Part shown: in pieces, positions 8,587 to 16,669 of the stretch
Layout of the letters: every line of letters starts with the position of its first letter
Position numbering within the stretch: the first letter of the stretch is position 1
NCBI RefSeq assembly: GCF_900142215.1
Contig: NZ_FRAC01000018.1
Coordinates: 1 to 64,000 of the forward strand
DNA from: Anaerocolumna jejuensis DSM 15929
GTDB lineage: Bacteria > Bacillota > Clostridia > Lachnospirales > Lachnospiraceae
Length of the DNA stretch: 64,000 nt
Reading direction: 5' to 3'
The notes under the pieces: model-generated
What the model saw: the letters and a program-made list of their open reading frames with translations, nothing else
Told to the model about the DNA's origin: nothing
The model's database searches: none
Translations under genes and position numbers: made by a program

Positions 8587-9198
8587 ATGGCCAGAACACC
8601 AAATGAAGAACAAAAGAATTTAAAAAGAGACTTTATACTTGAAACAGCACATCAATTATTTGCCCAGAAAGGGTTTCATAATGTAACCATGAAAGACATT
8701 GTGGAAGCTTGCGGAATAAGCCGGGGCGGCCTTTACTTATTTTTTTCGTCGGTAGATGAAATTTTTGAGGCTGTTATACAAAAGCGGACAATCAGCGGGT
8801 TTTCATTCATTCGAGAAAAGGTAAACAAGAAAGAAGATTTTCTTACTATTCTAAATTTATACCTTGAGGGGCATAAAAAAAGGCTTTTGAACATGGAAAA
8901 TACCATAGTTATGGCATCCTATGAGTATTATTCCATCCATCAATCCCCCCAGGCTATTCAATCCAGGCTTTCACAGATTGAATATATCAAGAATTTCATC
9001 CTTGATATTTTACATTTAGGTGTGGAGCAAGGTGTAATTCTCAATGTTAATTTAGAGGAAATAGCAGAACAGTATATTTATCTTATCGAAGGAATGGGAG
9101 TATACGGAATGCTCCTTACTCTAACGGAAGCTCAAATTGACGCCCAGATAGCACTAATGAAAAATATCCTTATTTACAGAGAAGGTGTGAATTATTGA
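8587..9198 (+). CDS. TetR/AcrR family transcriptional regulator
   Basis: One-component repressor of 203 aa. The N-terminal helix-turn-helix reads VTMKDIVEACGISRGGLYLFF (TetR signature, about residues 30-50 from the chosen start). The C-terminal half is all-helical and would bind a small hydrophobic ligand. The ATG at 8587 is preceded by GGAGAAG with good spacing; a TTG at 8572 is also in frame but would bury that ribosome site. An operator-like palindrome overlaps its start region. The last codons and stop lie inside the first hairpin of the family-1 repeat array, so the repeat forms the 3' end of the gene. Targets are unknown; candidates are itself and the divergent MerR gene. Confidence 0.88.
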   Translation: MARTPNEEQKNLKRDFILETAHQLFAQKGFHNVTMKDIVEACGISRGGLYLFFSSVDEIFEAVIQKRTISGFSFIREKVNKKEDFLTILNLYLEGHKKRLLNMENTIVMASYEYYSIHQSPQAIQSRLSQIEYIKNFILDILHLGVEQGVILNVNLEEIAEQYIYLIEGMGVYGMLLTLTEAQIDAQIALMKNILIYREGVNY

Positions 9199-9426
9199 GA
9201 AGCATAATTCACATACAAGATTGTACCTGCGAAATCCTCAGTCCAATCTTGCGGCGTACTGGGTAGACATGGCAGCTAATGTGAATTATTGAGAAGCATA
9301 ATTCACATACAAGATTGTACCTGCGAAATCCTCAGTCCAATCTTGCGGCGTACTGGGTAGACATGGCAGCTAATGTGAATTATTGAGAAGCATAATTCAC
9401 ACAGTACTGGAAAGACATGGCTGTTA
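9187..9426 (-). repeat. Tandem family-1 repeat array, about 2.5 copies of 94 bp
   Basis: Full units at 9187-9280 and 9281-9374 are nearly identical. A partial unit from 9375 keeps the GTGAATTAT hairpin but lacks the CAAGATTG hairpin. In reverse complement they match the units at 4-89 and 12327-12695, including the loop core GAGGATTTCGCAGG. The TetR stop codon lies within the first hairpin. The array fills the gap to coaB. Confidence 0.9.
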
Positions 9427-9499
9427 GGTTGATAAAACAAAAGGTCGTTCTTTCAACTGCGGATTAACGAATATCCAATTGAAAATTTGGATATTCAGA
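9427..9499 (+). promoter_or_regulatory. Two-hairpin leader element upstream of coaB (family 2)
   Basis: A first imperfect hairpin pairs GGTTGA with TTTCAACT. A second pairs GAATATCCAA with TTTGGATATTC and ends 13 nt before the coaB start, next to the ribosome site. The same order and sequences occur in front of the phospho-beta-glucosidase gene (34698-34765, minus strand). Position in the 5' leader suggests a translational or processing role; this is inferred. Confidence 0.6.
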
Positions 9500-9511
9500 A
9501 AAGAGGTTATT

Positions 9512-10216
9512 ATGAAATATGTATTAATAACGGCAGGTAATACATCTGAAACTATTGATGGCGTAAGAAAAATTACAAATAGTGCAAGCGGGAAATTAGG
9601 CAGCTTAATTGCTGAATCATTTATTGCTAAGGGTGCAAAAGTAATCTATGTGTGCAGCAATGAATCTGTTCAACCGAAATTACCCACTGAAAAAACCATA
9701 CTAATTCAGGGAGTTTTAGATTTAGACTCAGTCATGAAAGAATTAGCCGCAAGCTATCAATTTGATTGTATTATTCATTCAATGGCAGTCAGTGATTATA
9801 CTGTGGCTTCTGTTATGTCCTATAACGCAGATTTAAACACCCTGGAGGAGCTTTCAGATTTAAAGGATTATAAAGGCACCAAATTAAGCTCTCAAATAGA
9901 AAATCCTGCAATCATATTAAAAAAGGCTCCTAAAATATTATCGTATCTTAAATCCTTATTTCCTGCTTCTCTTTTGATTGGCTTCAAGCTATTGGTCAAT
10001 GTAAAAGAAGAAGAGCTCTACCAAGTTGCCTATAAAATGATGAAGCAGAATTCATGTGATTACGTTTGTGCAAATGATTTAGCTAATATTAACCAGCTGC
10101 AGCATAAGGCAATGTTCATCCGAAAGGATGGTACCTATAAGACCTTATTTACAAAAGAGGAAATTGCAAAAGAAATTGTAACAGAAATTATGAATACCTG
10201 GGAGGCAGTGAAATGA
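9512..10216 (+). CDS. coaB: Phosphopantothenate-cysteine ligase, stand-alone CoaB
   Basis: Joins cysteine to 4'-phosphopantothenate with nucleotide activation in CoA synthesis, in the cytoplasm. The protein is 234 aa, the size of stand-alone streptococcal/clostridial CoaB rather than a fused CoaBC. Family landmarks: LITAGNTSETIDGVRKITN at the N-terminus, IHSMAVSDYT (about residue 85), IGFKLLVNV, and CANDLANI with the conserved Asn-Asp pair. The ATG at 9512 follows AAGAGG; an upstream TTG at 9479 lies within the leader hairpin. It overlaps coaC by 4 bp (ATGA), indicating translational coupling. The operon continues with a CoaX-like kinase and a pantothenate transporter component. Confidence 0.92.
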   Translation: MKYVLITAGNTSETIDGVRKITNSASGKLGSLIAESFIAKGAKVIYVCSNESVQPKLPTEKTILIQGVLDLDSVMKELAASYQFDCIIHSMAVSDYTVASVMSYNADLNTLEELSDLKDYKGTKLSSQIENPAIILKKAPKILSYLKSLFPASLLIGFKLLVNVKEEELYQVAYKMMKQNSCDYVCANDLANINQLQHKAMFIRKDGTYKTLFTKEEIAKEIVTEIMNTWEAVK

Positions 10217-10770
10217 AAAATTTAATACTAGGGATTACAGGAAGCATTGCTGCATACAAAGCAGCCGATATTACGAATCTTCTTAAACAAAATGACTTTA
10301 ATGTAAATGTTGTAATGACCAAATCAAGCACTTCTTTTATAACACCGCTTACTATGCAGGCACTTTCTAAAAACATTGTATATGTGGATGTTCTGCAGGA
10401 AGATACCCCTTCTGAAATTGTACATATTGATCTTGCTAAAAAAGCCTCTTGTATCCTGATTGCACCTGCAACAGCAAATATCATCGGAAAAATTGCTTCC
10501 GGAATTGCAGACGATATGTTAACCTCAATTGTCCTTGCAGCCAATAAAATCCCCAAATTTATTGCACCTGCCATGAATAATAATATGTATGCAAATCCTA
10601 TCGTGCAGGAAAATCTAAATAAACTAAAGGAACATGGATGGATAATTATCGAACCACGTACATCATTACTTGCATGTGGTGATTACGGCAAAGGTGCATT
10701 AGCGACTGTAGATGATATTGTAAACTGTGTCCTGCAAAAACTGGAGCAAAATAATGACCTTGTTAATTAG
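10213..10770 (+). CDS. coaC: Phosphopantothenoylcysteine decarboxylase CoaC
   Basis: Flavoprotein that decarboxylates phosphopantothenoylcysteine to phosphopantetheine. The protein is 185 aa. Seen: GITGSIAAYKAADI (FMN-binding start), VHIDLAKKA with the catalytic His, LIAPATANIIGKIASGIAD, APAMNNNMY (PAMN motif) and LACGDYGKGAL, the substrate clamp with its Cys. Stand-alone length fits partnership with the separate coaB just upstream, which it overlaps by 4 bp. Its last 17 bp overlap the start of the coaX-like gene. Nothing in this gene suggests damage. Confidence 0.93.
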   Translation: MKNLILGITGSIAAYKAADITNLLKQNDFNVNVVMTKSSTSFITPLTMQALSKNIVYVDVLQEDTPSEIVHIDLAKKASCILIAPATANIIGKIASGIADDMLTSIVLAANKIPKFIAPAMNNNMYANPIVQENLNKLKEHGWIIIEPRTSLLACGDYGKGALATVDDIVNCVLQKLEQNNDLVN

Positions 10771-11509
10771 CATCGGTAATACCAATATAACTTGCGGAAT
10801 ACAGGCAGTCAATACAAATACCATAGCTTCCTTCAAATTACGTAACTCAGAAGTTACAGCTGAAAATCTGGCTGAACAAATCAATCAGCTTTTAGTGCGG
10901 AATAAGATTAAAAAGTTAACAGCTTGCACTTTGGCTTCTGTTGTTCCGGAAATGATCGATACTATAAGCAGTGCCGTACAGCAGTTTTTTTCTATTACAC
11001 CAATAATTGTTTCCTCCTCTTCTGATCTAGGATTAAATCTCTCCTTATATAATTGCGAATGTGTAGGTGTAGACCGTTTGCTATGCTGTACGGCTGCATA
11101 TGCTTCATGCAGCTCTGCCAGCATAGTGTTTGATTTAGGAACTGCTACCACTGCAAATGTAGTAAATGGCAAGGGGTTCTTTTTAGGCGGGTTAATAATA
11201 CCCGGTATAGAACTCCAATCGCAAATGCTGGCAAAAGCTGCCGCTATGCTGCCTGGTATAAATATCAGTGAAGATGCTGTCCTCATTGGGAATAATACCG
11301 CACAGTGTATTAACTCTGGAATTCTATATAGTACTGCCTTTTTTATTAACCAATACATCCTTGAAATAAACCGTGTTCTTGGACAGGAAGCAACTGTATA
11401 CATGACTGGCGGAAACAGCGATTATATAAAGCCTTATATTAATAGTAATATTATTTCCCGGCCAAACCTTTTACTTGAAGGTCTAGCTATCTATTCATCA
11501 AAATTATAG
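10754..11509 (+). CDS. coaX: Type III pantothenate kinase-like protein (CoaX) with altered phosphate motif
   Basis: ASKHA-fold kinase that should phosphorylate pantothenate, the first step of CoA synthesis; 251 aa. Recognisable blocks: ISIGNTNITCGI at the N-terminus, VGVDRLLCCTAAYA, VFDLGTATTANVV, GGLIIPGIEL and YMTGGNSDYI. The first motif normally reads D-x-G-N-T; here Ser replaces that Asp. The Asn of DRxxN is Cys and the Asp of TTFD is Asn. These are residues the family usually needs, so activity is doubtful or altered. The ATG at 10754 follows GGAG inside coaC, overlapping it by 17 bp. It is still in frame, full length and in a coherent operon. Confidence 0.85.
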   Translation: MTLLISIGNTNITCGIQAVNTNTIASFKLRNSEVTAENLAEQINQLLVRNKIKKLTACTLASVVPEMIDTISSAVQQFFSITPIIVSSSSDLGLNLSLYNCECVGVDRLLCCTAAYASCSSASIVFDLGTATTANVVNGKGFFLGGLIIPGIELQSQMLAKAAAMLPGINISEDAVLIGNNTAQCINSGILYSTAFFINQYILEINRVLGQEATVYMTGGNSDYIKPYINSNIISRPNLLLEGLAIYSSKL

Positions 11510-11560
11510 GAGTAATCTCACAAGTAAACTTTCGATAAGCATGGGAATTATTGTGAAAAT

Positions 11561-11620
11561 TCGAATATCAATTATCACTTTCTATTTAAGCAGTATCGTA
11601 AGCAAGGCTTGTGATATTCA
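11561..11620 (+). promoter_or_regulatory. Leader hairpin GAATATCA...TGATATTC before the PanT-like gene
   Basis: GAATATCA (around 11571) can pair with TGATATTC (11613-11620). The stretch from TGATATTC to the start (TTCACGAAAGGAGCTAAAATG) nearly repeats the sequence in front of the phospho-beta-glucosidase gene. A weaker relative of the coaB and bgl leader element. Confidence 0.4.
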
Positions 11621-11634
11621 CGAAAGGAGCTAAA

Positions 11635-12270
11635 ATGAAAACAAAGGACCTTGTTATTTTAGGAATATTCAGCAGTATAATCATTCTTCTTTCTATTACT
11701 CCTATCGGATATTTTAGTTTTGGAGTAATTAACGTAACATTAATTCATGTGCCTGTCATAGTTGGTTCCATCCTGCTCGGTTATAAAAAAGGCGCCATTT
11801 TAGGCTTTATATTCGGTTTGACCAGCCTAATCAATAACACTTTTAAGCCTGTACTGCTCTCCTTTGTCTTTTCACCGTTCATACCGGTTCCCGGGCATGA
11901 TTATGGAAGTGCTTTGGCATTACTTATATGCTTCGTTCCCAGAATACTTGTCGGCATTGTTCCCTTTTTTCTTATAAAACTGTTAAAGGGAATTTTTAAA
12001 AATAAAAACAAACAGCTTTTAACCTTTTGCCTTACCGGCATTTTCGCTTCTCTCGTTAATACACTTCTTGTTATGTCCGGAATATTTCTTATATTTAAAG
12101 ACGCCTATTCCGCAGCAAAAAACATTTCCGTCAATGCTGTATTTGCTTCCATTCTTACAATCATTTTTATGAATGGAATACCAGAGGCTATCGTTGCTGC
12201 CATAATTACTTCCGCTATCTGCAAGGTACTATATAATAATCCGCAAATAAACCAGTATCGAGATAAATAA
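11635..12270 (+). CDS. panT: ECF transporter S component, PanT-like (pantothenate)
   Basis: Membrane-embedded substrate-capture subunit of an energy-coupling factor vitamin transporter, 211 aa with about six hydrophobic segments. The N-terminus (TKDLVILGIFSSIIILLS) carries the AxxxA-like small-residue helix that contacts the shared T component. GYKKGAILGFIFGLTSLIN and PRILVGIVPFFLI fit S components of the PanT group. Location directly after coaB-coaC-coaX supports pantothenate as substrate. The EcfA/A'/T energising module is not in the window. The ATG at 11635 follows AAAGGAG. It is 125 bp after coaX, behind a hairpin, so it may be expressed separately or by read-through. Confidence 0.8.
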   Translation: MKTKDLVILGIFSSIIILLSITPIGYFSFGVINVTLIHVPVIVGSILLGYKKGAILGFIFGLTSLINNTFKPVLLSFVFSPFIPVPGHDYGSALALLICFVPRILVGIVPFFLIKLLKGIFKNKNKQLLTFCLTGIFASLVNTLLVMSGIFLIFKDAYSAAKNISVNAVFASILTIIFMNGIPEAIVAAIITSAICKVLYNNPQINQYRDK

Positions 12271-12326
12271 TAATAATAATAATATATATAGAAAGATTAT
12301 AAATGCAGTGCATTTTCACTCTAACC

Positions 12327-12695
12327 ACCATGCCTTCCCAGCAAGCCGCAAGATTGGGCTGAGGATTTCCCTGGCTCAATCTTGTATGTGAATTATGCTT
12401 TTCAATAATTCACACTAACAGCCATGCCCTCCCAACGCGCTGCAAGATTGGGCCGAGGATTTCGCAGGCTCAACCTTGTGTGTGAAAATTGCTTTTTGAA
12501 ATTCACACTAATTGCCATGCCTTCCCAACGCGCCGCAAGATTGGGCCGAGGATTTCGCAGACTCAACCTTGTGTGTGAAAATTGCTTTTTGATTTTCACA
12601 CTAATTGCCATGCCTTCCCAACGCGCCGCAAGATTGGACCGAGGATTTCGCAGACTCAATCTTGTGTGTGAAAATTGCTTTTTGATTTTCACACT
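12327..12695 (+). repeat. Four tandem family-1 two-hairpin repeats, period 93-94 bp
   Basis: Units start at 12327, 12421, 12514 and 12607. Each has GCCATGCC..CCCAACGCGC, hairpin a (CAAGATTG..CAAyCTTG) and hairpin b. In unit 1 hairpin b is TGTGAATTAT/ATAATTCACA. In units 3 and 4 it is GTGTGAAAAT/ATTTTCACAC, with both arms changed together. The array separates the convergent panT-like and MBL genes. Open frames across it merely translate the repeat. Confidence 0.93.
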
Positions 12696-12719
12696 ATTCC
12701 CTAATAAAATATACCATCA

Positions 12720-14105
12720 TCAATCGTTAACATGAGTCTCCTTCTGCTCCAGCTCTTTTAAAATATGATTGTTTAACAGGTAGACGCTTCCTTCCCTTGG
12801 AAGAAGCTGTATCCCTTCCTGGCATCTTACCTTTTCGGGCTTTAAGGAATGCAGCGGTACCAGGTACTTGGGGCTTATTTCCTCCAGCAGGTATTTTAAG
12901 TCCCCGGGATAAGCATGCCCTCCTCTTCCAAGATACTGATAACGTATATGGAATCTTTCCAGAAAATCCATGAGCTTATTATAAGCCGGGTCATAGTCTC
13001 CTAATGGCACACCATTGCTGTGTATATACAGCATATTTTGATAATCCAAATCCAGAAGGTAAAAGGTATGTTTAAAAAATAACTGCATTAAGAATTTCTC
13101 AGAACCTGTCTGCTCTTGCAGCTCTTCTTTCGTTACCGGTACCATATAAAGAAAATCCGGTAATCCCCCCTGCCCGTATTCTCCTAAAAGAGGTTCATAC
13201 ACATAAAGGGTTTCTGTCGGGTAAAAAAGGTGAATATAATAAGCCATGAGGGGCTCCCATACCATCCTAATCCCTTCCTTTTTCAGCTCGCGAAGAAGGA
13301 TATACGCCCTTTCTACATTTCTTTCATACAGATTAATAGCGGTAATTCCTGTCTCTTCTTTTAGTACTTCCTTAATTTCCTCTATCAGGGCATCCTCCGG
13401 GGTTATCCTGTTCAGTGGCAGAGATTCTGCCTGGCACTCCTCCCATTCTCCTTCCATAAAGCTGGCGGTAACCCCCTCGGTGATTAATACATCCCCCCCC
13501 TTTACTTCCTTTGCAAATTCCAGTGCCGCCTCGGGATGAAAGCCATGAAGCCTCAAATCCCCGGTATAAGCAATATTTCCCTCATCGGTCCGTATCTCAA
13601 ATCCACAGGCACCGGGCACGTCGTGATCCGTCCCAATCAGCCGGAAACGAATATCTTCCAGCTGATAGATGCTATTTTCTCTTAAGCCGGTACAACCCTC
13701 CTTAAAACGGTAAAAAATCTCCCCTGTCTCCTTCAGGCCTCCATACAGCAGATAACTATCCTCCGTCATAAAAACAGGAATATCTTCCGCTAAGAAGCCA
13801 AGGGCTTCCATATGATCTATATGCATATGAGAAATCAGAAAAAATACCGGCTTATCCTCCACCCTCCAGGGCTTTAACGGATAGTCATTCAGCTCCTTCT
13901 CATCATAAATTCCTTCTACAGCAGGAAGGATTCCAAGCTTCAGATAATCGGTCAGGGTAACCTCTTCTCTCCCTTCCCTTAAATCCTCCCAGATATTTTG
14001 AAAAATCAACCCAAAATCAAACAGGCAGCGAGCTTTGTCTGTTTCAATTTCCACCACTGTTCCTCCAATGGTTCTTAAGCCTTTATAAAAATGCAGCTTT
14101 GTCAT
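12720..14105 (-). CDS. MBL-fold metallo-hydrolase, RNase J/CPSF-like
   Basis: Metallo-beta-lactamase-fold hydrolase of 461 aa. The zinc motif HMHIDHM is around residue 93, followed by GTDHDVPGACGF and AYTGDLRLHG, which supply further metal ligands. The C-terminal GRGGHAYPGDL..LVPLHSLKPEKV matches the RMMBL tail of RNase J/CPSF-like nucleases. It is therefore probably a nuclease or phosphodiesterase rather than a beta-lactamase. It follows the Ugp-like transporter on the same strand after 299 bp of minisatellite, so a shared transcript is possible. No signal peptide. The substrate is not readable from sequence. Confidence 0.85.
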   Translation of the reverse strand: MTKLHFYKGLRTIGGTVVEIETDKARCLFDFGLIFQNIWEDLREGREEVTLTDYLKLGILPAVEGIYDEKELNDYPLKPWRVEDKPVFFLISHMHIDHMEALGFLAEDIPVFMTEDSYLLYGGLKETGEIFYRFKEGCTGLRENSIYQLEDIRFRLIGTDHDVPGACGFEIRTDEGNIAYTGDLRLHGFHPEAALEFAKEVKGGDVLITEGVTASFMEGEWEECQAESLPLNRITPEDALIEEIKEVLKEETGITAINLYERNVERAYILLRELKKEGIRMVWEPLMAYYIHLFYPTETLYVYEPLLGEYGQGGLPDFLYMVPVTKEELQEQTGSEKFLMQLFFKHTFYLLDLDYQNMLYIHSNGVPLGDYDPAYNKLMDFLERFHIRYQYLGRGGHAYPGDLKYLLEEISPKYLVPLHSLKPEKVRCQEGIQLLPREGSVYLLNNHILKELEQKETHVND

Positions 14106-14143
14106 TCTACTTCATCCTCACTTTAAGCTTTGCTTTTGTCACC

Positions 14144-14374
14144 GGGAGCTGTACTGTCGTAACTGGGCTGTCGTAGTCCTGACGCTGTAGTCATGCTGTC
14201 GTAGACGTACTACCCTAGCCGTACTGCCGTAGCCTAGTTGCCTTAGCCGTGCTGTCATAGCCATGCTGTCGTAGCCGTACTGCCATAGCTGTTCGAAAAC
14301 ACAGCTACATAGTACAGGCAACAAAGTACAGCTACTCAGACAACTACAGAGCACAGCTGCGGGGCACAGCTCCC
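14144..14374. repeat. Ten-copy 14-bp minisatellite within a 230-bp imperfect palindrome
   Basis: Ten indel-free copies of a 14-bp unit (approximate consensus CGTRCTGTCGTAGC) run from 14150 to 14289. The following stretch (14295-14374) is rich in complementary ACAGCTAC/AGTACAG words. The ends pair as GGGAGCTGT (14144-14152) and ACAGCTCCC (14366-14374). The whole lies between the binding-protein gene and the MBL gene on the minus strand. A short frame through it is not credible as a gene. Confidence 0.85.
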
Positions 14375-14404
14375 TGTATCATTTTAAAGTATCTCCTAAA
14401 TATT

Positions 14405-15733
14405 TTATTTCTTTAAGATAGCTTCTACCTTAGCAGCAATATCCGGAACTGCCTTTTCTCCTGTCTCTCCATTTAAAATAGCTGCTTCTACTTCAGAGCT
14501 TAATAAAGAGCGGACTTCATTGGCACCCTTATAAGCGCCTTCAAAATACTGGTTATCAATCTGTGCATAAGAGGCCTGGGCTGCTTCACTTCCCTTCATA
14601 TAGGTCTGGTAAGCACTGGACTGGAAGGCAGACAGGCGCACAGGAAGATATCCCGTTGCAATGGACCATTCGGCAGTTGCGTCGGCGCTGGTAAGATATT
14701 TCATATATTCCCATACGGCAAGCTGCTTGTTTCTATCCTGCGCAAACATGGCAAGATTGGTACCTGCAGAAGGAACAGCTCCTGCTTTACCTGCAGGAAG
14801 GGGTGCCACACCAAGCTCAAAGCCATTGGTCTTTATGTAGGAAAGGCCTGCACTGGAGCCGATATACGCCATGCAATCTCCGTTTCCGAAAGGACCGGAC
14901 ATATATTTATCCTCTCCCGCAACACGTGCATACCCTTTTTTATACATATCCAGAAAGAAATTCAGAGCCTCTATGCCCTGGGCGTTATTGAATTTAACTT
15001 CCCCGTTCTCAATGAATTCAGAACCGTTTTGCAGTACCAGCTGCCAAAACATAGCCGCCAGATCATCATAACCTAAAGCCGGTTTCTTATCGGCATCATA
15101 TATGGTCTTACCGATGTTCTTAAGGTCTTCCCAGGTTTTTGGAGCACCAAGGCCTAATTTGTCGAATTCTGTCTTGTTGTAAAAATACAGCTGGATACTT
15201 TTATTAAAGGGCATGGTATAGATCTTGCCAAATTCCTTACTCTCATTGCGGTAGCTTTCAACAATGTCATCATAGTTGTCAAAATCCGAGTTTACAAAAT
15301 CGTCCAGTGGAACAACAGCATCCAGATAATTGATAATCCAGCTGTCATAAACCTGTGCCATATCAGGAAGGGTCTTTGCTGCCACGGAACCCATCAGCTT
15401 TTTGCTTAAATCATCATAGCTTCCCTGATTTACAAGCTTTACGGTGATTCCTTTTCCGTTTTCCGCGTTGAACTTATCTGTCAGCTTTGTTAATTCATCC
15501 TGAGGCCCGCCGCTCATTGCATGCCAGTATTCAATGGTTACCGGCTGTATGGTCTCTGCTTCCTTTGTCGGCTCCGGTGTGGCTTCTTCTGTAGCGGCCG
15601 GTGTGACCGCCTCTGTAGCGGTTGGTGTTGCCGCCTCCTCTGCTCCAGTATTTTCCACCTTTTTGGCACAGGCTGTCATGGCAAATACCATAACAATTGC
15701 TAACATCATTGAAAGAATACGCTTGCTTTTCAT
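14405..15733 (-). CDS. ABC transporter substrate-binding lipoprotein, UgpB-like
   Basis: Extracellular lipoprotein of 442 aa. The signal peptide ends in lipobox MTAC, followed by a long Ala/Thr/Glu/Pro linker (EEAATPTATEAVTP) that spaces the protein from the membrane. IEYWHAMSGGPQDELTKLTD and NKSIQLYFYNKTEFDKLGL are typical of UgpB-like glycerol-3-phosphate/glycerophosphodiester-type binding proteins, though sugar-binding relatives share them. The start at 15733 follows GGAGGTAAAC. It is the fourth gene of a minus-strand operon of ATPase, permease, permease and binding protein, an ugpC-A-E-B order. The phosphodiester substrate is inferred. Confidence 0.9.
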   Translation of the reverse strand: MKSKRILSMMLAIVMVFAMTACAKKVENTGAEEAATPTATEAVTPAATEEATPEPTKEAETIQPVTIEYWHAMSGGPQDELTKLTDKFNAENGKGITVKLVNQGSYDDLSKKLMGSVAAKTLPDMAQVYDSWIINYLDAVVPLDDFVNSDFDNYDDIVESYRNESKEFGKIYTMPFNKSIQLYFYNKTEFDKLGLGAPKTWEDLKNIGKTIYDADKKPALGYDDLAAMFWQLVLQNGSEFIENGEVKFNNAQGIEALNFFLDMYKKGYARVAGEDKYMSGPFGNGDCMAYIGSSAGLSYIKTNGFELGVAPLPAGKAGAVPSAGTNLAMFAQDRNKQLAVWEYMKYLTSADATAEWSIATGYLPVRLSAFQSSAYQTYMKGSEAAQASYAQIDNQYFEGAYKGANEVRSLLSSEVEAAILNGETGEKAVPDIAAKVEAILKK

Positions 15734-15801
15734 GTTTACCTCCATTTTTTGTGTTATTGTTTGTTTGTTTTTATATTTATCCCTTATAAAAGAGAGAAAT
15801 A

Positions 15802-16629
15802 TCAGCCCTTGATACCGCTTCCTATTACACCGTTTACAATCTGTTTTCTAAGAACCAAGTACATAATTATCATAGGAAGCACCAGAATGGACGAGGCTGC
15901 CATAAGCAGCTCATAATTTGTTCCGGCTTCTGTCTGGAACTGGATCAAGCCAATGGAAAGGACTCTCTTTTCTTCTGAATTGGTTACAATAAGAGGCCAG
16001 AGAAATGCGTTCCAGCAGCTGATGATGTTAAGGATTCCAATGGTGGATATGGCATGCCTGTTATTGGGAACTACAATTTTCAGCAGATAACGCCAGTCGC
16101 TGCAGGCATCTACCTTTGCTGCATAATACAGTGCATCGGGCATCTGCATGAAGAATTGCTTCAGCAGATAGATATAAAATACATTGGCTATCCATGGAAC
16201 GATAAGAGCTGCCCTGGTATCCATCAATCCCAGCTTTGTAATGGTTACATAATTAGTTATGATAAGCATTTCACCTGGTATCATAAGCGTTGCCAGGAGA
16301 ATGGAAAAGATCAGATTCCTCCCTGGAAAACGAAGCCTCGAAAAGGCAAAGGCTGCCAGAACTGTAGTTACCAGGGTACAGACCGTGCTGATAACAGTAA
16401 CCATGACCGAATTGAAAAAATACCTGGCAAAAGGGGCAGCCTTCAAGGCTTTGCCATAGTTATCAAAGTGTAATACCTCCGGGAAAAAGGTGGGAGGCAT
16501 CTTGACGATTTCCGAAGCATCCTTTAAGGAGGAGGAAATCATCCAGTAAAAGGGCAAAAGAGTAAGGAATGCTCCCAGGCCCAGTGCCGTATAAATAAAG
16601 ATTTCTGCGATTAATTTCTTACCTTTCAT
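15802..16629 (-). CDS. ABC transporter permease, UgpE/MalG-like
   Basis: Inner-membrane subunit of the Ugp-like importer, 275 aa with about six membrane segments. The region PTFFPEVLHFDNYGKALKAA and the EAA-type loop YYAAKVDACSDWRYLLKIVV (about residues 185-205) are characteristic of CUT1 second permeases. CWNAFLWPLIV matches the conserved WN segment. The start at 16629 is preceded by AGGAGGAAAG. It lies 41 bp after the other permease and 69 bp before the binding-protein gene, so a single operon is likely. Confidence 0.92.
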   Translation of the reverse strand: MKGKKLIAEIFIYTALGLGAFLTLLPFYWMISSSLKDASEIVKMPPTFFPEVLHFDNYGKALKAAPFARYFFNSVMVTVISTVCTLVTTVLAAFAFSRLRFPGRNLIFSILLATLMIPGEMLIITNYVTITKLGLMDTRAALIVPWIANVFYIYLLKQFFMQMPDALYYAAKVDACSDWRYLLKIVVPNNRHAISTIGILNIISCWNAFLWPLIVTNSEEKRVLSIGLIQFQTEAGTNYELLMAASSILVLPMIIMYLVLRKQIVNGVIGSGIKG

Positions 16630-16669
16630 ACAAGAGCTTTCCTCCTTCTTAATAAAAAACTTTCTTTTT

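Noticed and set aside
9187..9426. Possible CRISPR array
   Set aside because: The whole 94-bp unit is repeated with no unique spacers and no cas genes are present.
12402..12735. Open frames on both strands encoding three near-identical about 31-residue repeats
   Set aside because: They are direct translations of the 93-bp non-coding repeat; the repeats elsewhere do not keep a frame and there is no ribosome site.
14139..14354. A 71-codon frame
   Set aside because: It runs through the 14-bp minisatellite; since 14 is not a multiple of 3 its sequence simply cycles through frames, and it has no ribosome site.
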